64,000 nt of DNA from Phytopythium helicoides (taxonomy: Eukaryota > Oomycota > Peronosporomycetes > Pythiales > Pythiaceae). A program made the translations under genes and the position numbers. The stretch is taken from positions 744,001-808,000 of the forward strand of contig JANFNE010000011.1 in NCBI GenBank assembly GCA_024867545.1, read 5' to 3'. Position 1 is the stretch's first letter, and each line of letters starts with the position of its first letter. The notes beneath the pieces are model-generated. The model was given only the letters and a program-made list of their open reading frames with translations. It made no database searches and had not been told where the DNA came from. Shown here one piece after another: positions 1 to 8,508 of this stretch.

Positions 1-97
1 TGGTGTGTTGTGTGTTGGTGTGTTGGTTGTTTGATGAGGGTGTGTTGTTGCTATTTGAGGGTGTGTTGATTGTGGTGTTTGTTGCGGAATGGTGTGA

Positions 98-177
98 GAC
101 AGCTGGCCGAGTGGTTAAGGCGATAGCCTGCTAAGTTATTGGGGAAACCCGCGTGAGTTCGAATCTCACAGCTGTCG
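98..177 (+). tRNA. tRNA-Ser(GCT), unit 1, one base short
   Basis: Serine tRNA decoding AGC/AGU in cytosolic translation. The acceptor stem GACAGCT/AGCTGTC pairs perfectly, with discriminator G73 as usual for Ser. The anticodon loop CTGCTAA gives GCT. A long variable arm (tggggaaacccgc) marks a class II tRNA. The A box is GGCCGAGTGG and the B box AGTTCGAATCT; there is no intron and no encoded CCA. This copy has 80 nt instead of 81: 'gacagctggcc' replaces 'gacagcttggcc', removing a T at the end of the acceptor strand or at position 8. Its flanks are otherwise clean, so the change could be real and could weaken the gene. Confidence 0.88.
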
Positions 178-377
178 ATTCTTTTCTTTCTTGGTTCTTT
201 CCCACCACTCTCCTTTTCTCATTTCCCACCCATCCCATCCGACCTCGAGCGCCATCCACACCATCTGCTGGTGTCGATGGGTCTGCGTATTTGTTTTGTT
301 TTGTTTTGTTTTGTTGTTCTCCTCTTGTCCATTTCCCACTTGTCTTTGCGAGGGAGCAAAGCAAAGTCGAAAGTGGT

Positions 378-396
378 TTTGGACATGGCGTCCAAA
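378..396 (+). promoter_or_regulatory. Candidate U6 proximal sequence element (palindrome)
   Basis: A perfect 7-bp inverted repeat, TTTGGAC-atggc-GTCCAAA, lies at -57 to -39 of U6. That is where type 3 pol III promoters carry a PSE or USE. It is kept in nearly all units and in both A and B types; unit 28 has a one-base change in it. No match to a known PSE is claimed. Confidence 0.55.
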
Positions 397-402
397 GACG
401 AG

Positions 403-410
403 TATTTATA
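403..410 (+). promoter_or_regulatory. U6 TATA box (unit 1; same place in every unit)
   Basis: TATTTATA begins 32 bp before the U6 start. The 24 bp between it and U6 differ in sequence between types A and B but are exactly 24 bp in both. That is good evidence for a spacing-dependent pol III TATA element. Confidence 0.88.
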
Positions 411-434
411 GGTGTGTGGGAGGCGGTGAAAGTA

Positions 435-459
435 GGAACCACTTCGGTGGTCATCCGTA

Positions 460-490
<31 letters not shown>

Positions 491-540
491 GGCCCCTGCG
501 CAAGGATGACACGCATAAATCGAGAAGTATCGCACTTTTT
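435..540 (+). ncRNA. U6: U6 spliceosomal snRNA, unit 1
   Basis: U6 pairs with U4, then with U2 and the 5' splice site, and forms the catalytic core of the spliceosome. Visible parts: 5' hairpin ACCAC-TTCG-GTGGT, the ACAGAGA box at residues 40-46, the AGC triad at 52-54, and the intramolecular stem-loop region 'ggcccctgcgcaaggatgac'. The gene ends with a T5 terminator (536-540). The central part is nearly identical to animal and plant U6. Length is about 106 nt including the T run. The 5' end is inferred from the hairpin and the TATA box at 403-410, so it could be off by 1-3 nt. Confidence 0.95.
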
Positions 541-671
541 ATGGAGGTGTCGTACAACCATGTGAACTCAATCCAACCATCGCGAGTTGGGTTGATTTGG
601 TGGCGTGATGGTATTTGGAAAAGAAGGTGCAGAAGGAGAGTTGTGTGCGCGTGGAAAAAGATGGAAAAGGC

Positions 672-743
672 TGAGGGAAGAGGGGATCGAACCCCCGACC
701 GCTGGGACTGGAATCCAGCGCTCTACCACTGAGCTATTCCCCC
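672..743 (-). tRNA. tRNA-Trp(CCA), unit 1
   Basis: Read on the minus strand, this is a full 72-nt cloverleaf. The acceptor GGGGGAA pairs with TTCCCTC, position 73 is A, the D stem is GCTC/GAGC, and the T arm GGGGG-TTCGATC-CCCTC holds the B box. Counting from the D stem, the anticodon loop is TTCCAGT, giving CCA (Trp) after U33. The anticodon stem has an A31-C39 mismatch next to the loop and can extend by G26-C44. A one-base shift would read TCC (Gly), but the stem then fails. T4 and T5 runs follow on the minus strand. It is divergent from tRNA-Thr. Confidence 0.8.
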
Positions 744-1008
744 ATTGCATATCATTCGCATCACACAAACACAACAAACCATCCAGCTACTATTCCAACA
801 CACACACAACACACACAACACACAAACAAACAAACAAACAACTACCGGACTCGACCAGGTCAGTGGGACTCGATGATCGAATGACGGAACGATGTGTGTG
901 TGGTATGTGTGTGTTTGTGTTTGTGGTATAGTTTGTGGTTGTTGTTTGTGGTGGTGTTTGTTTGTGAGTGGTGTGTAGTATGTAGTGTTTGTGTGTGTTA
1001 GTCCGTAA
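744..1008. promoter_or_regulatory. Divergent Trp/Thr spacer (type A example)
   Basis: The spacer separates tRNA-Trp (-) from tRNA-Thr (+) and serves as upstream region for both. The Trp-side half is CA/CAAA-rich on + and the Thr-side half is GT-rich on +. A more complex block lies between them at about 841-894. No other gene recognised. Confidence 0.7.
841..894. other. Conserved 54-bp block in the divergent spacer (type A)
   Basis: Non-repetitive island starting 'actaccggactcgaccagg', set between CA and GT tracts. Types A and B differ here by five base substitutions and no indels, while the flanks differ in length and sequence. It could be an upstream activator site for one or both tRNAs, or an unrecognised small RNA. 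Function unknown. Confidence 0.45.
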
Positions 1009-1080
1009 GCCCCTATAGCTCAGTGGTAGAGCACTCGCTTCGTAAGCGAAAGGTCGGTGGTTCGATCCCGCCTGGGGGCT
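1009..1080 (+). tRNA. tRNA-Thr(CGT), unit 1
   Basis: 72-nt cloverleaf decoding ACG. The acceptor GCCCCTA pairs with TGGGGGC (one T-G pair). Position 73 is T, as in many eukaryotic tRNA-Thr. The A box is TAGCTCAGTGG. Anticodon stem TCGC/GCGA encloses loop TTCGTAA (CGT), with a C27-A43 mismatch at the stem base. The T arm GGTGG-TTCGATC-CCGCC holds the B box. The first T4 run begins 4 nt downstream. No intron and no encoded CCA. Confidence 0.94.
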
Positions 1081-1890
1081 CATCTTTTCATATTCTCACT
1101 TTTTTTCACTCACTCGCTCACACTCCCTTCCTTCCTTCTTTTCACACAATTCGTGTGGCACACACACAACACATCACCTCACTCGGACACATTCACATCG
1201 ACATACCCTTTCGCTTCTTTTCCTCTCTGACACATTCACACCCATTTATACCATCCCATTCTGTCATCACATCCACCCGATCGACCTCGCATTAGTTTGT
1301 TTGCATATGCATTAGTATGCTTGCTACTTTCACGCTACGCTGTTTCCTACTCAAACCAACACTCTTTCTTTCCATCAAGCACTTTGCTTTCCATTCCAGT
1401 ACAAGAAACGGACAACCGTGTCGCCATCAACCGAGATCAACGAAATGATGACGGTTTCTTTCGCCTGCAACGCATCGATAGTGTGCGAACTTGCTGCTCG
1501 TTTCATGCCTCATGCACACGAAGAGAAAGAAACTGGAAAAAGAAAGAAAGAAAGGACAAATCAAATCGACAAATCGACACAGAACAGAACAAGGGACGTG
1601 ATGAGGCAACTTGAATGTGGTTGTGGCGAGTGTTGGTCAGTTACGAATGTTGTGCGTGTGAAGTGAAGTATTCGTTACGTGTGTGTGTGTGTGTGTTTGT
1701 GTTTGTATGTTTGTATGTATGTGTGAGTGTTGATCATGTGGTCATTTTTATGCGTTGAAAAGTTTGTGTGATGTGGTATGATAGTGTGTTGTGTGTTGTT
1801 GTTGAGTTTGGTGTGTTGGTTGTTTGATGAGGGTGTGTTGTTGCTATTTGAGGGTGTGTTGATTGTGGTGTTTGTTGCGGAATGGTGTGA
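1081..1890. other. Thr-Ser spacer (type A example), no gene recognised
   Basis: The first 200 bp are G-poor on + (TTTT terminator of Thr at about 1084-1087, then CT and CA repeats). A more complex island follows at about 1395-1545 ('ccagtacaagaaacggac' onward), then an AAAG-rich stretch. A (GT)n tract sits near 1680-1700, and about 190 bp of GT-rich DNA leads up to tRNA-Ser. Open frames here are interrupted by non-triplet indels between units and change frame between A and B, so I read none as coding. Confidence 0.8.
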
Positions 1891-1971
1891 GACAGCTTGG
1901 CCGAGTGGTTAAGGCGATAGCCTGCTAAGTTATTGGGGAAACCCGCGTGAGTTCGAATCTCACAGCTGTCG
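1891..1971 (+). tRNA. tRNA-Ser(GCT), unit 2
   Basis: Intact 81-nt consensus form, with the T that unit 1 lacks. Confidence 0.96.
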
Positions 1972-2227
1972 ATTCTTTTCTTTCTTGGTTCTTTCCCACC
2001 ACTCTCTTTTCTCATTTCCCACCCATCCCATCCGACCTCGAGCGCCATCCACACCATCTGCTGGTGTCGATGGGTCTGCGTATTTGTTTTGTTTTGTTTT
2101 GTTTTGTTGTTCTCGTCTTGTCCATTTCCCACTTGTCTTTGCGAGGGAGCAAAGCAAAGTCGAAAGTGGTTTTGGACATGGCGTCCAAAGACGAGTATTT
2201 ATAGGTGTGTGGGAGGCGGTGAAAGTA

Positions 2228-2252
2228 GGAACCACTTCGGTGGTCATCCGTA

Positions 2253-2283
<31 letters not shown>

Positions 2284-2333
2284 GGCCCCTGCGCAAGGAT
2301 GACACGCATAAATCGAGAAGTATCGCACTTTTT
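2228..2333 (+). ncRNA. U6: U6 snRNA, unit 2
   Basis: Consensus copy; TATA box 2196-2203. Confidence 0.95.
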
Positions 2334-2464
2334 ATGGAGGTGTCGTACAACCATGTGAACTCAATCCAACCATCGCGAGTTGGGTTGATTTGGTGGCGTG
2401 ATGGTATTTGGAAAAGAAGGTGCAGAAGGAGAGTTGTGTGCGCGTGGAAAAAGATGGAAAAGGC

Positions 2465-2536
2465 TGAGGGAAGAGGGGATCGAACCCCCGACCGCTGGGA
2501 CTGGAATCCAGCGCTCTACCACTGAGCTATTCCCCC
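2465..2536 (-). tRNA. tRNA-Trp(CCA), unit 2
   Basis: Consensus 72-nt copy. Confidence 0.8.
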
Positions 2537-2801
2537 ATTGCATATCATTCGCATCACACAAACACAACAAACCATCCAGCTACTATTCCAACACACACAC
2601 AACACACACAACACACAAACAAACAAACAAACAACTACCGGACTCGACCAGGTCAGTGGGACTCGATGATCGAATGACGGAACGATGTGTGTGTGGTATG
2701 TGTGTGTTTGTGTTTGTGGTATAGTTTGTGGTTGTTGTTTGTGGTGGTGTTTGTTTGTGAGTGGTGTGTAGTATGTAGTGTTTGTGTGTGTTAGTCCGTA
2801 A

Positions 2802-2873
2802 GCCCCTATAGCTCAGTGGTAGAGCACTCGCTTCGTAAGCGAAAGGTCGGTGGTTCGATCCCGCCTGGGGGCT
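2802..2873 (+). tRNA. tRNA-Thr(CGT), unit 2
   Basis: Consensus 72-nt copy. The following spacer has 'cactcattc' in place of 'cactctttc', a variant shared with units 29 and 34. Confidence 0.94.
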
Positions 2874-3708
2874 CATCTTTTCATATTCTCACTTTTTTTC
2901 ACTCACTCGCTCACACTCCCTTCCTTCCTTCTTTTCACACAATTCGTGTGGCACACACACAACACATCACCTCACTCGGACACATTCACATCGACATACC
3001 CTTTCGCTTCTTTTCCTCTCTGACACATTCACACCCATTTATACCATCCCATTCTGTCATCACATCCACCCGATCGACCTCGCATTAGTTTGTTTGCATA
3101 TGCATTAGTATGCTTGCTACTTTCACGCTACGCTGTTTCCTACTCAAACCAACACTCATTCTTTCCATCAAGCACTTTGCTTTCCATTCCAGTACAAGAA
3201 ACGGACAACCGTGTCGCCATCAACCGAGATCAACGAAATGATGACGGTTTCTTTCGCCTGCAACGCATCGATAGTGTGCGAACTTGCTGCTCGTTTCATG
3301 CCTCATGCACACGAAGAGAAAGAAACTGGAAAAAGAAAGAAAGAAAGGACACAAAAGGACACAAATCAAATCGACAAATCGACACAGAACAGAACAAGGG
3401 ACGTGATGAGGCAACTTGAATGTGGTTGTGGCGAGTGTTGGTCAGTTACGAATGTTGTGCGTGTGAAGTGAAGTATTCGTTACGTGTGTGTGTGTGTGTT
3501 TGTGTTTGTATGTTTGTATGTATGTGTGAGTGTTGATCATGTGGTCATTTTTATGCGTTGAAAAGTTTGTGTGATGTGGTATGATAGTGTGTTGTGTGTT
3601 GTTGTTGAGTTTGGTGTGTTGTGTGTTGGTGTGTTGGTTGTTTGATGAGGGTGTGTTGTTGCTATTTGAGGGTGTGTTGATTGTGGTGTTTGTTGCGGAA
3701 TGGTGTGA

Positions 3709-3789
3709 GACAGCTTGGCCGAGTGGTTAAGGCGATAGCCTGCTAAGTTATTGGGGAAACCCGCGTGAGTTCGAATCTCACAGCTGTCG
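3709..3789 (+). tRNA. tRNA-Ser(GCT), unit 3
   Basis: Consensus 81-nt copy. Downstream spacer has 'gtcgataggtc', a variant shared by units 3-6 and 13. Confidence 0.96.
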
Positions 3790-4045
3790 ATTCTTTTCTT
3801 TCTTGGTTCTTTCCCACCACTCTCTTTTCTCATTTCCCACCCATCCCATCCGACCTCGAGCGCCATCCACACCATCTGCTGGTGTCGATAGGTCTGCGTA
3901 TTTGTTTTGTTTTGTTTTGTTTTGTTGTTCTCGTCTTGTCCATTTCCCACTTGTCTTTGCGAGGGAGCAAAGCAAAGTCGAAAGTGGTTTTGGACATGGC
4001 GTCCAAAGACGAGTATTTATAGGTGTGTGGGAGGCGGTGAAAGTA

Positions 4046-4070
4046 GGAACCACTTCGGTGGTCATCCGTA

Positions 4071-4101
<31 letters not shown>

Positions 4102-4151
4102 GGCCCCTGCGCAAGGATGACACGCATAAATCGAGAAGTATCGCACTTTTT
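4046..4151 (+). ncRNA. U6: U6 snRNA, unit 3
   Basis: Consensus copy; TATA box 4014-4021. Confidence 0.95.
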
Positions 4152-4282
4152 ATGGAGGTGTCGTACAACCATGTGAACTCAATCCAACCATCGCGAGTTG
4201 GGTTGATTTGGTGGCGTGATGGTATTTGGAAAAGAAGGTGCAGAAGGAGAGTTGTGTGCGCGTGGAAAAAGATGGAAAAGGC

Positions 4283-4354
4283 TGAGGGAAGAGGGGATCG
4301 AACCCCCGACCGCTGGGACTGGAATCCAGCGCTCTACCACTGAGCTATTCCCCC
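4283..4354 (-). tRNA. tRNA-Trp(CCA), unit 3
   Basis: Consensus copy. Confidence 0.8.
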
Positions 4355-4619
4355 ATTGCATATCATTCGCATCACACAAACACAACAAACCATCCAGCTA
4401 CTATTCCAACACACACACAACACACACAACACACAAACAAACAAACAAACAACTACCGGACTCGACCAGGTCAGTGGGACTCGATGATCGAATGACGGAA
4501 CGATGTGTGTGTGGTATGTGTGTGTTTGTGTTTGTGGTATAGTTTGTGGTTGTTGTTTGTGGTGGTGTTTGTTTGTGAGTGGTGTGTAGTATGTAGTGTT
4601 TGTGTGTGTTAGTCCGTAA

Positions 4620-4691
4620 GCCCCTATAGCTCAGTGGTAGAGCACTCGCTTCGTAAGCGAAAGGTCGGTGGTTCGATCCCGCCTGGGGGCT
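4620..4691 (+). tRNA. tRNA-Thr(CGT), unit 3
   Basis: Consensus copy. Confidence 0.94.
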
Positions 4692-5526
4692 CATCTTTTC
4701 ATATTCTCACTTTTTTTCACTCACTCGCTCACACTCCCTTCCTTCCTTCTTTTCACACAATTCGTGTGGCACACACACAACACATCACCTCACTCGGACA
4801 CATTCACATCGACATACCCTTTCGCTTCTTTTCCTCTCTGACACATTCACACCCATTTATACCATCCCATTCTGTCATCACATCCACCCGATCGACCTCG
4901 CATTAGTTTGTTTGCATATGCATTAGTATGCTTGCTACTTTCACGCTACGCTGTTTCCTACTCAAACCAACACTCTTTCTTTCCATCAAGCACTTTGCTT
5001 TCCATTCCAGTACAAGAAACGGACAACCGTGTCGCCATCAACCGAGATCAACGAAATGATGACGGTTTCTTTCGCCTGCAACGCATCGATAGTGTGCGAA
5101 CTTGCTGCTCGTTTCATGCCTCATGCACACGAAGAGAAAGAAACTGGAAAAAGAAAGAAAGAAAGGACACAAAAGGACACAAATCAAATCGACAAATCGA
5201 CACAGAACAGAACAAGGGACGTGATGAGGCAACTTGAATGTGGTTGTGGCGAGTGTTGGTCAGTTACGAATGTTGTGCGTGTGAAGTGAAGTATTCGTTA
5301 CGTGTGTGTGTGTGTGTTTGTGTTTGTATGTTTGTATGTATGTGTGAGTGTTGATCATGTGGTCATTTTTATGCGTTGAAAAGTTTGTGTGATGTGGTAT
5401 GATAGTGTGTTGTGTGTTGTTGTTGAGTTTGGTGTGTTGTGTGTTGGTGTGTTGGTTGTTTGATGAGGGTGTGTTGTTGCTATTTGAGGGTGTGTTGATT
5501 GTGGTGTTTGTTGCGGAATGGTGTGA

Positions 5527-5607
5527 GACAGCTTGGCCGAGTGGTTAAGGCGATAGCCTGCTAAGTTATTGGGGAAACCCGCGTGAGTTCGAATCTCACA
5601 GCTGTCG
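5527..5607 (+). tRNA. tRNA-Ser(GCT), unit 4
   Basis: Consensus copy, exactly 1818 bp from unit 3. Confidence 0.96.
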
Positions 5608-5863
5608 ATTCTTTTCTTTCTTGGTTCTTTCCCACCACTCTCTTTTCTCATTTCCCACCCATCCCATCCGACCTCGAGCGCCATCCACACCATCTGCTGG
5701 TGTCGATAGGTCTGCGTATTTGTTTTGTTTTGTTTTGTTTTGTTGTTCTCGTCTTGTCCATTTCCCACTTGTCTTTGCGAGGGAGCAAAGCAAAGTCGAA
5801 AGTGGTTTTGGACATGGCGTCCAAAGACGAGTATTTATAGGTGTGTGGGAGGCGGTGAAAGTA

Positions 5864-5888
5864 GGAACCACTTCGGTGGTCATCCGTA

Positions 5889-5919
<31 letters not shown>

Positions 5920-5969
5920 GGCCCCTGCGCAAGGATGACACGCATAAATCGAGAAGTATCGCACTTTTT
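5864..5969 (+). ncRNA. U6: U6 snRNA, unit 4
   Basis: Consensus copy; TATA box 5832-5839. Confidence 0.95.
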
Positions 5970-6100
5970 ATGGAGGTGTCGTACAACCATGTGAACTCAA
6001 TCCAACCATCGCGAGTTGGGTTGATTTGGTGGCGTGATGGTATTTGGAAAAGAAGGTGCAGAAGGAGAGTTGTGTGCGCGTGGAAAAAGATGGAAAAGGC

Positions 6101-6172
6101 TGAGGGAAGAGGGGATCGAACCCCCGACCGCTGGGACTGGAATCCAGCGCTCTACCACTGAGCTATTCCCCC
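6101..6172 (-). tRNA. tRNA-Trp(CCA), unit 4
   Basis: Consensus copy. Confidence 0.8.
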
Positions 6173-6437
6173 ATTGCATATCATTCGCATCACACAAACA
6201 CAACAAACCATCCAGCTACTATTCCAACACACACACAACACACACAACACACAAACAAACAAACAAACAACTACCGGACTCGACCAGGTCAGTGGGACTC
6301 GATGATCGAATGACGGAACGATGTGTGTGTGGTATGTGTGTGTTTGTGTTTGTGGTATAGTTTGTGGTTGTTGTTTGTGGTGGTGTTTGTTTGTGAGTGG
6401 TGTGTAGTATGTAGTGTTTGTGTGTGTTAGTCCGTAA

Positions 6438-6509
6438 GCCCCTATAGCTCAGTGGTAGAGCACTCGCTTCGTAAGCGAAAGGTCGGTGGTTCGATCCCGC
6501 CTGGGGGCT
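6438..6509 (+). tRNA. tRNA-Thr(CGT), unit 4
   Basis: Consensus copy. Confidence 0.94.
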
Positions 6510-7344
6510 CATCTTTTCATATTCTCACTTTTTTTCACTCACTCGCTCACACTCCCTTCCTTCCTTCTTTTCACACAATTCGTGTGGCACACACACAACA
6601 CATCACCTCACTCGGACACATTCACATCGACATACCCTTTCGCTTCTTTTCCTCTCTGACACATTCACACCCATTTATACCATCCCATTCTGTCATCACA
6701 TCCACCCGATCGACCTCGCATTAGTTTGTTTGCATATGCATTAGTATGCTTGCTACTTTCACGCTACGCTGTTTCCTACTCAAACCAACACTCTTTCTTT
6801 CCATCAAGCACTTTGCTTTCCATTCCAGTACAAGAAACGGACAACCGTGTCGCCATCAACCGAGATCAACGAAATGATGACGGTTTCTTTCGCCTGCAAC
6901 GCATCGATAGTGTGCGAACTTGCTGCTCGTTTCATGCCTCATGCACACGAAGAGAAAGAAACTGGAAAAAGAAAGAAAGAAAGGACACAAAAGGACACAA
7001 ATCAAATCGACAAATCGACACAGAACAGAACAAGGGACGTGATGAGGCAACTTGAATGTGGTTGTGGCGAGTGTTGGTCAGTTACGAATGTTGTGCGTGT
7101 GAAGTGAAGTATTCGTTACGTGTGTGTGTGTGTGTTTGTGTTTGTATGTTTGTATGTATGTGTGAGTGTTGATCATGTGGTCATTTTTATGCGTTGAAAA
7201 GTTTGTGTGATGTGGTATGATAGTGTGTTGTGTGTTGTTGTTGAGTTTGGTGTGTTGTGTGTTGGTGTGTTGGTTGTTTGATGAGGGTGTGTTGTTGCTA
7301 TTTGAGGGTGTGTTGATTGTGGTGTTTGTTGCGGAATGGTGTGA

Positions 7345-7425
7345 GACAGCTTGGCCGAGTGGTTAAGGCGATAGCCTGCTAAGTTATTGGGGAAACCCGC
7401 GTGAGTTCGAATCTCACAGCTGTCG
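7345..7425 (+). tRNA. tRNA-Ser(GCT), unit 5
   Basis: Consensus copy with type A flanks. Confidence 0.96.
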
Positions 7426-7681
7426 ATTCTTTTCTTTCTTGGTTCTTTCCCACCACTCTCTTTTCTCATTTCCCACCCATCCCATCCGACCTCGAGCGCC
7501 ATCCACACCATCTGCTGGTGTCGATAGGTCTGCGTATTTGTTTTGTTTTGTTTTGTTTTGTTGTTCTCCTCTTGTCCATTTCCCACTTGTCTTTGCGAGG
7601 GAGCAAAGCAAAGTCGAAAGTGGTTTTGGACATGGCGTCCAAAGACGAGTATTTATAGGTGTGTGGGAGGCGGTGAAAGTA

Positions 7682-7706
7682 GGAACCACTTCGGTGGTCA
7701 TCCGTA

Positions 7707-7737
<31 letters not shown>

Positions 7738-7787
7738 GGCCCCTGCGCAAGGATGACACGCATAAATCGAGAAGTATCGCACTTTTT
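7682..7787 (+). ncRNA. U6: U6 snRNA, unit 5
   Basis: Consensus copy; TATA box 7650-7657. Confidence 0.95.
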
Positions 7788-7918
7788 ATGGAGGTGTCGT
7801 ACAACCATGTGAACTCAATCCAACCATCGCGAGTTGGGTTGATTTGGTGGCGTGATGGTATTTGGAAAAGAAGGTGCAGAAGGAGAGTTGTGTGCGCGTG
7901 GAAAAAGATGGAAAAGGC

Positions 7919-7990
7919 TGAGGGAAGAGGGGATCGAACCCCCGACCGCTGGGACTGGAATCCAGCGCTCTACCACTGAGCTATTCCCCC
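7919..7990 (-). tRNA. tRNA-Trp(CCA), unit 5
   Basis: Consensus copy. The switch from type A to type B spacer occurs about 17 bp beyond its 5' end. Confidence 0.8.
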
Positions 7991-8007
7991 ATTGCATATC
8001 ATTCGCA

Positions 8008-8508
8008 CCACACTAACACACCAAACCATCGAGCTACCATTCCAACACACACACACACACACAACATCAACACACAACTACCGGACTCGACCAGGTCGGT
8101 GGGACCCGACGATCGAATGACGAAATGATGTGTGTGTGGTGTGGTATATGTGTGTTTGTGGTGGTCGTTGTGTTTGTGTTTGTTGTTTGTGGTGGTGTTA
8201 GTTTGTGTGTGATGTGTAGTATGTAGTGTTTGTGTGTGTTAGTCCGTAAGCCCCTATAGCTCAGTGGTAGAGCACTCGCTTCGTAAGCGAAAGGTCGGTG
8301 GTTCGATCCCGCCTGGGGGCTCATCTTTTCATATTATCACCTTTTTCACACACACACACACACACTCCCTTCCTTCCTTCTTTTCACACACTTCGTGTGT
8401 CACACACACACACACAACACATCACTTCACTCCGACACATTCACATATACATACACTTTCACGTCCTTTCCTCTCCGACATATTCACACACATTTCTACC
8501 ATCCCATT
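8008..8508. repeat. Type B patch inside an otherwise type A unit (unit 5)
   Basis: From about 8008 ('ccacactaacacacc') to about 8508 the sequence matches type B: 'tggtatatgtg' in the divergent spacer, 'attatcacctttttc' after Thr, then 'cgacatattcacac'. Before 8006 and after 8509 it is type A. The 1-kb surroundings are clean, so this looks like a real short gene-conversion tract covering tRNA-Thr and its flanks. Confidence 0.8.
8250..8321 (+). tRNA. tRNA-Thr(CGT), unit 5
   Basis: Consensus gene, identical to type A copies although its flanks on both sides are type B. Confidence 0.94.

Larger units (their letters stand above)
178..434. other. Ser-U6 spacer (type A example)
   Basis: Starts with a pyrimidine-rich stretch holding T4 runs that should terminate tRNA-Ser, then one CTCGAG (about 244-249), then a pentanucleotide (TTTTG)n tract at about 291-312. 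The last 60 bp hold the U6 promoter elements listed separately. The same layout applies to every type A unit. No gene seen. Confidence 0.85.
1..8007. repeat. Type A units 1-5 (first segment)
   Basis: Type A is recognised by one CTCGAG after tRNA-Ser, a (TTTTG)n tract, 'gtgtgtgggaggcgg' between TATA box and U6, 'ggaggtgtcgtac' after U6, and 'gcatcacacaaac' beside tRNA-Trp. Unit 1 lacks 12 bp ('acaaaaggacac') present in the Thr-Ser spacer of the later type A units, and units 1-2 are spaced 1793 bp instead of 1818. Confidence 0.9.

Noticed and set aside
131..557. Overlapping frames on both strands across tRNA-Ser, U6 and flanks
   Set aside because: They read through tRNA and U6 genes, so the apparent conservation comes from the RNA genes.
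672..743. Reading the minus-strand tRNA as tRNA-Gly(TCC)
   Set aside because: A one-base shift gives TCC after a T at 33, but the anticodon stem no longer pairs in register. Counting from the D stem gives CCA.
1445..1451. ATGATGA resembling a snoRNA C box
   Set aside because: No CTGA D box and terminal stem at a suitable distance, and the motif is altered in some B units (catgacgac).
1598..1604. GTGATGA resembling a snoRNA C box
   Set aside because: No D box follows, and type B reads gtgatca at this place.
1297..1614. Open frame of about 105-109 codons on + in the Thr-Ser spacer, repeated in most units
   Set aside because: Its composition follows the spacer's simple repeats. Type B units and several A units carry non-triplet indels that change the frame, and there is no recognisable domain.
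1081..1890. Hidden 5S rRNA, 7SL, RNase P/MRP or spliced-leader gene in the large spacer
   Set aside because: I found none of the hallmark motifs of these RNAs on either strand by eye; an Rfam scan would be decisive.
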